Below, piece after piece: positions 49,501-61,400 of a DNA stretch of 64,000 nt (position 1 is the first letter of the stretch; every line of letters begins with the position of its first letter). Source of the stretch: Trichopria drosophilae. Taxonomy: Eukaryota > Arthropoda > Insecta > Hymenoptera > Diapriidae. Under the pieces are notes generated by a model that ran no database searches, had not been told where the DNA came from, and saw only the letters and a list, made by a program, of their open reading frames with translations. The position numbers and the translations under genes are program-made. The DNA lies in NCBI GenBank assembly GCA_030407085.1, contig CM059582.1, positions 51,907,001 to 51,971,000 on the forward strand, written 5' to 3'.

Positions 49501-50030
49501 GATAATATTTGAGCTTCGGTTTTCTAATTTCAGTACATTAAATTTCATCAACGCGTAATTACAAGTAATTCATTAACAGCATCATAAAAATCATAATGAA
49601 AATGGAATAGTTATAGGAAAACTATAGCTGAATGTACATAGGTTATGTTATCAATTTGTTTTTCCCAATTATATGAACCCCCATAACCTCTAAGTAAAAT
49701 TTAAATAATAAAAATTAGAGTGGATTTGACTTTTATATAGAACAATTTATTACTGTATAATACGTACCTTATTGCTGAATAAGAAACCAGTGGAAAAGAA
49801 GATGAATGAAATATTAAAGCAGATGAACAAATCTAAAATACGAACTTCTTTTTTACTCATGTAATATATCATTTTAACTAAAAATGAAATCAAATCCAGA
49901 GTGAATCTTGAAATTGCAAAGATATACGTCACATATCATGTATGAACAATTAGGAAATCGGTTTGATGACTAAAGCCCAATACGTACCAGCAATATTTTC
50001 TGAACATGTAGCAAAGAGAATGTGAGAGAA
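46507..50030. other. AT-rich stretch, no gene recognised
   Basis: A mildly GC-elevated patch at 48180-48560. Short frames only. No repeat or exon recognised. Confidence 0.5.
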
Positions 50031-50345
50031 TGTGCTCTGAATGCAACCAATCACATGTCGAGTTGTTAAATGTCTGGAAACATCTGATCGACTTTAACGA
50101 TTTGCAACATCAGTTTTGGTTTCAAGATCCAATGCATCGTCTCGAGAGTAATCTTTCGATCTTCCGTGATCCTAAAAAAACGCGACGGGAGGTGTTGCAA
50201 GGAGAACACGTAGTGACTATCGTGTGTGCAAGATCCGACCGGATAAAATGATTGCCCGGATTTAGAAAATAATGAATCGCGATTCCCGATTCCAGCAGTA
50301 TCCGAAGTGATTTCTTCCTCTCACTGGGGCACACGTGTGGATCGG
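50030..50345. other. GC-elevated patch, open on both strands, unassigned
   Basis: The plus strand is open at 50030-50251 and the minus strand at 50122-50334. The patch is richer in GC than its surroundings and ends with an E-box, CACACGTGTG, near 50331. Neither reading shows a motif I recognise. It may be an exon, a repeat relic or a regulatory island. Confidence 0.25.
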
Positions 50346-51110
50346 TAGAACATGTTTATGTGACGCAAATATATAGCAAGACCAATCTTGTAAAAGAGAG
50401 TATGCAATTGGTTATTCATACAGTTATTTCATTTTCTAGCAAACTATACATATAACCGTCTCGAGCTGACAATTCCATAGTTTCCTGATGGCCAAGTGTC
50501 ATTGAGATTGTATGTATGTATTTCAGATTATTTATTAGCCTTGTGCCCTATGCTCCCAAAACAATATCCAAAATGAATAATCCAATAGGCTTATAGAGTA
50601 GTAGATAAAAAATGGAGGTAAACTCGTAGAATTAATGTACACGACAGAATGAACAATTATCTACACTCTCCCAAATGTTTTTTCAATACTTGGATCGGTT
50701 GATTAGAACGTTCTTAGTTAGAAGCATCAGTCTCTTTTTTTATGTATGTAGTGCCAATCCGAAGCTTGAAACTGGCCATGAGCTCTCACCAATTAAGCAA
50801 AAAAAATAATCGCACAAATTTTAATAAAATGACATCAAATCAAATTGATCAGTCGCAGATTCCTGATTATTAATTAATAGTAAGTCAATCCCTTCTTAAG
50901 ACAATTTCGACCTCCAAATTTTAAAGTAAAATGTTTCTACCCAGAACAGATTTAATACTACTGAAAAAAGGAGTTCACATTTTTAATTTCACTGACTTTT
51001 TCGGATTTGGTTTGGTCAATTTGATTAAATGTTAACCGACAAAAATAAAATATCTAACTTAAGTACGTAATACATAATTTTAATAGTTATGAATTTGGAA
51101 TAATCTTCAC
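50346..51110. other. AT-rich stretch, no gene recognised
   Basis: Nothing recognised. Confidence 0.5.
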
Positions 51111-51119
51111 TTGAGTTAC

Positions 51120-51535
51120 ACTTGAGGGCCTGCGGGGCAAAACGGCCTAATTCGACTCAGTCTGTTTTTAAGAAAATCGAAATAATCGACTACTGCGAAT
51201 TTGTTGGTACAACAAACTTAATGAATTGTACTTGGTTCCGGGTACCATCTGAAGCTAGTTGAGGAAATAAAGTCCGCGTAATAAACTCAGATATTTGGCC
51301 TAGCCGATTAATTGAATGGTCTGGTCATAATCGAAATCGGATGGTTTTTACTTGCACGCCATAATATTATAGTGTGGATGACCTATAATACATCCAAACA
51401 ATTAAATTAGTTCGATCAACCGAATGTAAGTAATCTCGCTAACCAAATTCTTGTATGAATCGCAGCCTATTCATATATTTGATTAGGACAACCAATTTAT
51501 TTGTTCTCCCAACCAATTCGTTCTTTCCCTGCATT
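51120..51535. repeat. Probable decayed MITE with repeated CAACCAAWT words
   Basis: Minus-strand phrases of the form GAACNAATTGGTTG recur: CTAACCAAATTC (51439), ACAACCAATTTATTTGTTCT (51488) and CCAACCAATTCGTTC (51509) on the plus strand, with looser versions near 51205 and 51412. A GC-rich phrase, GGGCCTGCGGGGCAAAACGG, opens the block near 51126. The style resembles the interiors of family A MITEs, but I could not define termini. Confidence 0.35.
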
Positions 51536-54500
51536 ATTATAAGAAATATTAATATTAATATTATTATATGTAATGATGCGAGTTCAAACAGCAAATTCTA
51601 ATTTGAGCTTTAGCATCTACATAATATTTCGCTATCCTCTTTTGTAATGATAGATACTACAAAACATAAAAAACGAAACTGATTATTAGAATAACCACCT
51701 AATTCCACATTTTTCAATTGCGACATGTTATTATATCTATGCGAAAATTGTATTTGTGTAATGTAGATATCCGTCATTGATGTTCCTACTGATTAGAAAC
51801 ACTGTTCGTAAACCCTATAAACTATAAAACATTTTTTTTTAAATTTTTTCGAAATCGACTGTTTCGACATAGACCGTTTTTTTTTGCGCAGCCCTGTAAT
51901 TATTATGTGTAATAATTTTTCTCAATCTCTCCTCGCCATGTATGATATACGATAAAAAGTATTAATTATCGCAAAATATATCTTTTGAGCAGCTTTCCAA
52001 ATACACTTACAAGACATTTCCTTATATGAATTCTATAAATATTTCCTAAACAAACTTTTGCAAAATATGCCCATGACTTTTCGACATTGTTTACCAAATT
52101 CCAGAAAATGAAATAATTTTCGACGTGACTAGAAATAGTTCTAAATTATCCAATTAAAAATGGTAGGTAGTTATTTCTCGTTGTTTTTGAAAGAAATCAT
52201 GTCAGGTAATAATTGCAATTGCTCACTTAACAGAATCAAAGAAAAACTCAACAGCCGACTTGTGTGCATCAACAATCGATTTGTTCGTTACATTTAGAGG
52301 TTAGTGATATTGAGTGGGTAATAACTCTACTTGTCAATTAATGTCGTGAAATCTTCTGATCCTGAGCTAACAACGCTTACTCCTTGAGAATATTTCGCAT
52401 GGTACTCTACGCCATTTCATAATCCGAAGATGGATGCCCTCGCTCGCGATCCAGAAAGAAATATCTTCTGAAATACCGTAAAGTTTAAATGGAGCGCGGT
52501 GGTTTTTATGAGTTCAAATATGGATGCATATAACCGCAATATATGTATACTATGTCTCATAAAGTCCTGTATTTTTCTGTATTTAACTTACTAATCATGA
52601 GAGAGTCTTTAGTAACGTGATTGAATTTATTTATTATTTAATGGCAAGTAATTGGTGCTTGATATTTTATGTTATTTTTCTACTTTCCTTACAGCTTCTT
52701 TTTCCATATACATAATGTCTTTCTTTGATATATGCGAAAATTCTTCAATATATTTGACAGGAATGTAGGAATTTATCAACTTGTCAGTACATTCCGAATA
52801 ATTCATAAAAGAAAATGATATATTTAAATAATTATATACACTAACTTCTAATGATTTCAAGTTTTAAGCAGACGGTTAAAATGAACCAGTTACTGGTAAC
52901 TAGTATTCTATATAGATGATGACCTTCGATAAGGGCGAAATATTTTGGAATTTGCATCTCATTTTTGTCCTCTTTTGTACAAAAAACTGCCAACTTAACA
53001 GAATAGAGGGCAGCGCATATATTTTATCTTAAAAATGAAAAATTTGTTTTTAATTTTTATATAACTATATTTTAAGTTCAACTGAATAATATTATCGCTT
53101 TTAAAAGTAATATATTTAGTAATTTAATATTAACGAATAACACCTTACTATGAACTTGAAGAATCGAAGTAAAACTCTTCTCCACTGGCCAATATATAGT
53201 TAAAACCCAAAATGCTAAAGGAAAATATTACTCTAAAATAAAATAGCATAGATACGATTTGTAAATTATATAACTTTTAGATGTCATAAGAAAATTTACA
53301 TCACGAAATAATTTATGCCTACAGTGATTCGTAAATCAAAACATTTGCTATTGTAAGAAGTGTTGAATAGTGACACACCGTCGTAGAGATCAGCTAAATG
53401 ATTTTTATCGCCACGTTCTTTCCATGCATCGTTTTTACATTTAATTGTTAACGTACACAATAAATTAAAGTCCATATCAAGAACATTAGACGAAAAGTCA
53501 TTAAAACGTACATGTAAAAACAGTGTCCCACCCAACCAGTTGAAGATAAATAAATTAGTTTTTGCTGATATTCTCCTTTACTTTCGTTGTATAATGGGCA
53601 TTCTACAGTACAGTAAGAGATAAATGGAAGAAACTTTCTTACAAATGAATTTTATTGCAGGTTGTACGCAGCATGAGACTTTGACATAAATGTATATATA
53701 GGGAATGTTTTCTATTACAGCAGCAAACCGAATGATTACAAAAGTACCTACAGCATCTTTTATTCAGATAACTTCATTTCTCGGCAATATATCACTATTC
53801 CAATTTAATCAATCTTAATAGATGTAAACGTTTAATGAAAAGTAACACTCGTCATGATCGGCAAAATTGTAAAGAGCGGAAAATATTTAAAAAATGATAT
53901 ATCTCTCTCATATACGTTTACACATATGATCTGCTATGAATCTGATCAGAAACAAAGAACATATCCTAGTATAGATCTTCGCACCTGACAGCTCCGAGCA
54001 TTGACGATAAAAGTTGAGACACTGCAAGTGCAATATGTGTCTGAAAGTCCTTTAATGCGCAGAATAGTTCCTATATATGAACGATCTGCGACCGATAGAT
54101 TGGTGTAAATTCTCGTCGTTACAAAGACTTGCCGTTCCCCATGTTAGTTCTGTGATTGATTGATCCCGGTAACCCATTAATTCTTTAACATTGACCAGTT
54201 GCTTTATTCAAAGCAAACAATGAACGTGTAAGAATTTTCCTCTATTGATTGATTATTATTTATTAATTAAATGTCTGCTATACTTTTCTGAAAGGGGTCC
54301 AAAATGAATGAATCAGTATTTCTAGAGACCTAGTATTTCGCGTTCTCAGTAAAAAATTAATTTACTGAAAAATGAATGTTTATATACGTAATCATCATCG
54401 TCATCATCAGATCTGTTTTATTTGTGGATAAACAATACTGGTTGCAAACCATGTAAATATTGCAAACAGATTATTTGCGTTCCTTACTCCAGTATTTAAG

Positions 54501-55598
54501 AATGGATATTATTCCAAATATTGATTTTCACGTTTAACGATTACATGTCTCATACTATTATATCGTATTGTGAGATGGTCTGAAATAAATGATCATGCTA
54601 TTTCATGATGACTTTCATGTTATGTGAAAATGAATGTTCAAAGAGGCTAGACAAGCCTGTGTAATTCCTGTCCTACCATCAACATGGCATCAAAAGTATA
54701 TAAAGATATTCGTACATTATTACAAAGTCAATAAATGTTGGTTGATTTACAAATCTGGTTTTATAAGATAGTTTAATTAAAATTTGTTACAACTTAATTA
54801 CGGATACTTTAGGTTATATATTTTCACTTACAGTATTAAGCAGTAGATAACAGTAATAAAGAAAGTCATCAGTTTTCCTGCTACAGTAATTGAAATGGAA
54901 ATATTGATGTAATGAAAATAAAATGTGGGCTTCGCAATCTCAAGTCAACATTTTCTGTAATTATTTTTATCGTAACATTCAATCCAACACGCAGCAACAA
55001 ACGAATTATAAAATTAATGTAATAAAAGATATCACGTGAGTTCAAGCGATTAAACGTAGAAGAAAAGTATTTTTCATTCATGCGGAGGCTTGGTGTTGGA
55101 TGCAGATTCACCTTTCACGGATGAAGTTCTACGGCAGGATACTTTGTCACGAACCTGCGACAGGTACTTACAGCTCGAGTTCGTGCTTATATACATTTGC
55201 GATAAGAGAAAAAAGGACTAGCGGTATACGAAGCGATCCTCGTGAGATCAGGTAAATATTTCTCCTGTTGCTAAAGTAGACTGCATGCATAGCTATTCCC
55301 CAGTGATGGGCTTTTGCTGTTTTCGATTATTCTTGCATCATCGCTATCATGCTATTTTAGGTTACGTGAATGGAATTTAGTTAATGTTCTAATAAAATCG
55401 CTAAAATTGTTAGCGACTCTAATACTATTCGAAGGCTGTAATTTGCGAGTAAAGTGTCTTTGTTTTCCGTAATTATGTTGCTTCAAGAGAATGTGTGAGA
55501 ATATTTCATATCAGTAAAATGAGACCATTAATTTGGTCCCATAACATTGTATGAAATTTTTGTATTTGATGAAAAGGTCTTATATTAGATCCAGCCTT
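51536..55598. other. AT-rich stretch, no gene recognised
   Basis: A GC-elevated patch at 55090-55270 has a minus-strand donor-like GAGCT|GTAAGTACC (near 55170) and a plus-strand donor-like ATCAG|GTAAAT (near 55250), so an untranslated exon is possible. No coding reading was recognised. Elsewhere only AT-rich sequence. Confidence 0.4.
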
Positions 55599-55600
55599 TG

Positions 55601-55765
55601 CTGGAGATAGTTGCCAGAATCTGGTCAGAATTCTTTAAGATTTTTATGATCTGGTTAGAAACCCATTTTATAATATGGTCCCTGGTAGAGATGGTGACGA
55701 GAATCTGCCCAGAATTATCCTAAATTTTTATGATCTGGCTAGAAACCAGCTCTGCAATATGGGTC
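55601..55765 (+). repeat. Degenerate tandem repeat, two units of about 82 bp
   Basis: CTGGAGATAGTTGCCAGAAT...GATCTGGTTAGAAACCC (from 55601) is repeated as CTGGTAGAGATGGTGACGAG...GATCTGGCTAGAAACCAG (from 55682), each ending with an AATATGGKYC phrase. Divergence is moderate. It adjoins a larger direct repeat. Confidence 0.7.
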
Positions 55766-55775
55766 GAAATCCTAC

Positions 55776-56660
55776 CAAAAATGACATGAATCTGGCGAAA
55801 ATCAACCAAGACGCGAGACATTGAAACAGCGAATATATTTTAACATGAGTGCGACAAGCTCCTACAACTTAGCGACCTCGGCTCGATTCGAGAATCTCGA
55901 ATACCTCTCGATCAAACTCCCAATATGGCGGCTGGCTCTCAGCTGATACGCGCGCACATACTGTCGCGATTGTCTACAAAACTGCTGTAAAGATCAAATC
56001 TTCATTTCAAAAGAAAAATCGTTTACATTTACACCTGCTCGTTTTGGCGATTCGACTGATCCTTACCTATTACACATATTTTATATGATATTTTCAGTTT
56101 GCAATTATTGCTTTAAACACATGTTACTGGCCTAGCGGGTTTTTATCTAGAATTCGTGCATATTTCTACCGAGATTCTAGGGAACAGATATTCCCAGCAG
56201 CTAGGATAATCGCTAGTTTAACCAGCCAAATTTCTACCAGGGCGCAGATATCTCTCTAAAAATGACATGCATTCTAGTGTAAATATATTGAAACGCCAAA
56301 GACGATGATCTTTCAATATGGCGTCCTGCACACAGCTGATTCCCTTCAACACGCTTGTTTACATTGTCTCTCTAGCCTTAAAAATTTAATTGTAACGTAA
56401 AATTATTCCAATTATAGACTCACGAGTTTATTTTATGTAATAGGTAGATCATTAAATATTATGCAAATTTGATACAATATTCTCGCTGTACAAGATTCTA
56501 GCAGTACAATTAATAGATTATATAATATAGATATTTAAATATCAGTTGGGAGTCTAGCGGGTTCTCATGAAGATTTCGTTTCATTTTCTGCGTAGTGATT
56601 TTTCAGAATAGAGTGGTACGAGTAATATAGCTCAACCAGCCTTTACCAGGTTGTAAGTAA
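55776..56660 (+). repeat. Larger direct repeat, two diverged units (about 480 and 400 bp)
   Basis: Unit 1 starts with CAAAAATGACATGAATCT (55776) and unit 2 with CTAAAAATGACATGCATTCT (56257). Matching landmarks follow in the same order: CAATATGGCG...CAGCTGAT...ATTGTCT (55921 and 56314), CTAGCGGGTT (56132 and 56554), and ACCAGCC...TACCAGG near each end (about 56220 and 56637). Insertions and deletions separate the units. The CAATATGGCG landmark reads CGCCATATTG on the other strand, containing GCCAT, the core of YY1/Pho sites. An old segmental tandem duplication of unknown origin. Confidence 0.7.
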
Positions 56661-58217
56661 ATGTATAAGAATCACTTTATACAAAATTTAGTACGCTATA
56701 CTAAAATTACTCAAGTAGAATCAACTCCATCAATTTCTTGTAGCATTTAATGCTCACTGCTGAGTAAGTTTTATCTGTATGTTTTTTTATTCTGCGCGTT
56801 GAAGCCTTTTATTGTTTATTTAGCTTACAATAACCATTATAATATTTTACATTTAGCATATTATAGAAGGGTTTGTTTACAAAGTTAAATATTAAGAATA
56901 CATACTTTAAAATATGTGCACAAAACTCTGCACTCTTCGACTTTTTAATTCTCAATAAGCATTTCTGCATTTAATGAAAATGAGAAATTTATTTTCAGGA
57001 AAGAAGATCCTTCAATAATTAAAAGCACTCTTTCTTCTTGGTGTATATTGCCAAATAATGTACAAATCCTTCTTAACATTTTTTACTCGTTACAATCTTT
57101 ATTCGAAATAATCATACAGTTAATTTATGACGATCAGCACTCCATCAAGATATCGTAACTATGCCAAAGTTTAAGTTATGAAACCAGCGATTGGATCGAT
57201 TATTATAACTACATTTGAGGATTATTTACCTTTAAATTGTGCTTGTTATTAAAGTATAATGTTTGTAATATATTGCAAAAAAGAATACGAAAATAAAACA
57301 TCGGTCTGGCCTCAAAACTAACTGTTAAGAACACTGGTGCAATCAAACAGTTTAAAGACCAACTATCTCTACTTAGATATTCAAAGGTCGTTTTTGAGAT
57401 ACCTTGTACACAATTTCAGCGTGGCGATATTGGACACACAAGTAGGAAACTATACAGACTAGAATAAATGAACACCATACACATATTAATGGCGAAGAAA
57501 CATTGTACACAGGCTACTTCATATAATTGATACAAACCACAATTCAACAAAAAAGCGTCAAAATATTAGCAGCAAGATCGAAGAGTAAAAAAAGCCATGA
57601 ATTCTAAAATATTTTTATTAAAGACAATAAAAATACAGTAAATAACAGAGTTGAAAAATCCAATCTAAAAAAGATGTCGTCTACTTCTCGATAAAATAAT
57701 GGGTTCTTACCTTGTTACATAATCCCATTATTATAAGGTTAGTCCCTAGAAGATTTCTTACATGTATATAATATTTTGGGGATGTGATTTTCCTCTTACA
57801 ATGTTAATTTTCTTTTCAAACGCTGTGGAAGAGGGTCCGGTTAAAGAGGCTGAAATATAAATCATATTTAATATAAACATGTTATGTATTAAAATAATCT
57901 TCTTAATTGATTTGAGCTTGATATCCGATTTAGATTTTGCATCGAGCTTTGCATATCTGTCAGGTACTTAATTAGTAGTAAGAGCGGAATGGAATGGAAC
58001 CCATATTAATTGTATATAACTGTATTTTATAACTAAATTTTGGATGCACATAAATTTGCTTTTTATATCTGGTACAAAATGACTGCTTTTATTGCTAAAA
58101 GTTTTTCATTTAATCCATCAAACAAACAAAAACTATATTAGCTATATTCCATTAAAAGAAATCGTTTGTTACTACGTCGAATAAAAATAAAGAGTTTTTG
58201 AAAGCTCGATTTTTTCA
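56661..58217. other. AT-rich stretch, no gene recognised
   Basis: Nothing recognised. Confidence 0.5.
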
Positions 58218-58463
58218 TTAATCGGGCTTTAAATGTGCTAACAAATGAGTGCTTTCAAATTGATCATATATATGTTTATATGCGATGCTTTCTTCGTGAC
58301 AATGTGGAAACGAATAAGTTACAAAATATAAGGTGTGTTCAATGAGCCCATACACTTCAAAGCACAATATGTCAGATAAATCCTCGGAGGTAAAATTGCG
58401 CAAACTATCTTCGTAGGCACAATGGAATGAGTCTAGAGACTTACTCGACGAAACCTGAAGAAC
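58218..58463 (-). other. Open minus-strand frame of 81 codons, possible coding relic
   Basis: Open from just after a TAG (58464-58466) to a TAA at 58218-58220. There is no ATG near its start, so it would be an exon or relic: a CAG at 58454-58456 could be an acceptor, with a weak pyrimidine tract. The reading has a balanced composition (FHCAYEDSLRNFTSEDLSDI, later YSFPHCHEESIAYKHIYDQF) that is less AT-driven than most frames here. No family recognised. Confidence 0.2.
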
Positions 58464-61400
58464 CTAATTGCAATGGTTGCACGCCAATTACGACCGCTTT
58501 CTTCGGTTGGCATCTGGATCTTTGATTCACGATCCTTGCGAGCTATCAAACCTGGTCGCAACAATGGTCAAAGGCTAAATATCTGAGTAATATGCAACAA
58601 ACTAAAATAATTCAACTCCAGACAAATTTCTAAAAATTTCTGGTATCACAAGAAATTTTTAATTTCTAGGTATTATTAACAGCAAATGTAGGTTTATATA
58701 GGTCTATACATTTGTATAATTGCTTGAATCATTTATTTAAATTAATTATGTATAAAAATAACAATAATTAATGGAAATTAACTATATATTTGTAATGTGG
58801 GTCAGTTATTTATTTATGAATATAATTAAATAATACATCAATGATAAAATGAATTAAAAATGCGATATAGCAAGACTTCACTATGTATATCCGTCTTACT
58901 CAGAGCATATGAAGGACAAGATGTATATTTTCGAACAAGATAAACTTTACGTAGAACAAATTACCATCGTATAGATGCAAGAATACCTGATCATCTTATC
59001 TTTATTACCCACAAATAGTGCAACTTACATTTTAAAAAATTACTTTTATAATCTGACGAACATTCTCTATTATTATAGTTTCAAACATCAGAAATATCAA
59101 CGAATCTTATTTAATTCGTACCATTCGATAATTTCAAATTCTACTCTTCTCTACCACAACTGCAGTGAATGTTTACTTGTATTACTGTATGATTGATAGT
59201 GAAAATAACTCATATTTGTAATGCAAATTGACTTATACCGATCAGATAGGATTGCGTTTTAACTCTCTCATTTGTCATGAACGAGAATATATGACGACGA
59301 ATCATCATTTTGAAATCACTAATAATCTGGTTGAATGAATCTTCTGTTGCAATATTTTCGTAAATAACTATGAAAGGCGTTTCCATTGATTGTTCGAAAT
59401 ATTAGTATTCATCGATGATGAGAGTAGCATCACGCCTACATATCAGATTCCAAATCTGTTGAAAATATAGCTTTATGTCAAACTAAACGGACATTCAGAT
59501 TTGTGTATTATGTTCTCATTCAATCTAGCTGTGCGACAATATTCGTCCGGATTTTGAAAATACCAAATGTGTCACAAAGTGTCTATTATGGTTTTAAATC
59601 CTGCTTCGCCGTATAGCTACAATAGTAAACAATTACAATTCATATCAATATTTGCTCATTAACTTCATAGTTAATCACTGTAAAATTTACCGTATAAATT
59701 GTATTTGTATCAGAATGTCTTTTCTCTACGTTTATTATCAAACTTAACCCAGCGGGTTTTCGAAAAAACTACCTTAACTGACACGATTTTGTAAATTAAT
59801 TACATTATTCAAATATTTAGCAAATATGTCCACATTTTGAAGTCATGGATTCTAGAATACTATAACATACCTAAATTGTATATTAATTATGATTTATCTC
59901 ATATTAATGATGAATTCATTTTATAAAAATGGGTAATATTCTAAATTTTGATCGTTTATAGCGTTATATTTCGAAGTGTTCCTCCATTTTTTAATCATGA
60001 ATCCCTTGTAAAAATTATGACTGCTATTGAATTCCGTGAATAGTTGCAGCATCATCAAAATTCTGCGGGAGCTATCAATGCGCATAATTATGCCAGGTGC
60101 AAAAAAAGTTCTTATTTATACTGTTATTGAATATCACGAGCCATCGGTACGATGATCGATTATTATATAATCCATCTGAACTATTACCATTCGTCATGTA
60201 CTTAACAACTTTTAAATGTCACGACAAACCGTTACACGTTCTTCCGTAAGTGGAAATAGTACCTACTCTTCTACTCCAATTCTATACGTAAAATATGCAA
60301 ATATATGCGGATCTTATCGAGTGGAAAAGAAATGAAGCGTTTGCTGAAATTTAAATACATCAACAAACGCTCAGTAACAGAGCAACGCATATTTCTAGAT
60401 ATTTTTTGTGAAAACGTCTTACGTTGCGTTTTCTGCGTACATTCGTTTCTCATGTTATTGTTTGCCAGTACATTTATGGTCCTTAGAAGTACGTGAGTGG
60501 TCTCCAGTCGCCGTTAAAGAATTATTCGATTGCAAGATCTTAAATGAAAATTTTATTAAAAGTCTTTGCAACCACTATACTTAAGATACTGTAGTTAATG
60601 TTCAAATTAATTTTAAAACCTCTTTCAGAAATTGTTAAGTACAATATTGCTGGGCAATATCAGAAATCGTATTTTATAAAATACAAATAAAAATAATTTG
60701 CCGAAGTGTTAAATTCTTCCTTTTTTCGTAGTAATGTTAACGATCCCGATCATAAACTTCAATATTTTCAAAAATTAAATTGGCAATATGTAATAGATTT
60801 TAGGAAGCAAAAGCAATTAAGTAAATAATCAATAAATTAATAGTTACATGAATTCTGTTGAACTTAGCAGTTTAGTTAATTTGCATTCTGAATGAGAAAG
60901 ATTTTTACACGCAATGTAGGTTTCTGCTCAACACGGTTCAAGCTTGTGCTTAGCCTAAAGGTAGTGTGTATCTCAGAAAAATGTTGGATACATCGCAAAC
61001 TAAAAATCTTTCCATTTTAGTGGCCTTCATTTTTTCGAAAATCTTAAAACAATATAACCTTTACATATTTACCATCTTAAAAATATATGGTGTATTTTTC
61101 TAGGAAAATTTGCATTATTTCTGATCGAGCAGACAAGTATCTGTCATCACAAAAAATTAGCTAGAAAAATTAAAAGCATGTATCAAAAAAACATTATGAT
61201 TTGTTGTCTTTACGCGTACATCAAATATTTATTTATTATATCAAGGAGCCCAACTAATCACTTTTTAATTTAAACATATTCACAATTCACGTCTATCATT
61301 TCTATTTTACTTTCTCATGGCAGAAGGTATTTAATAAAAACTAATTATTACCTGTGTTGCTTCCACATAAATCAATTACTTACTGAGGTCAGGGTTAAAA

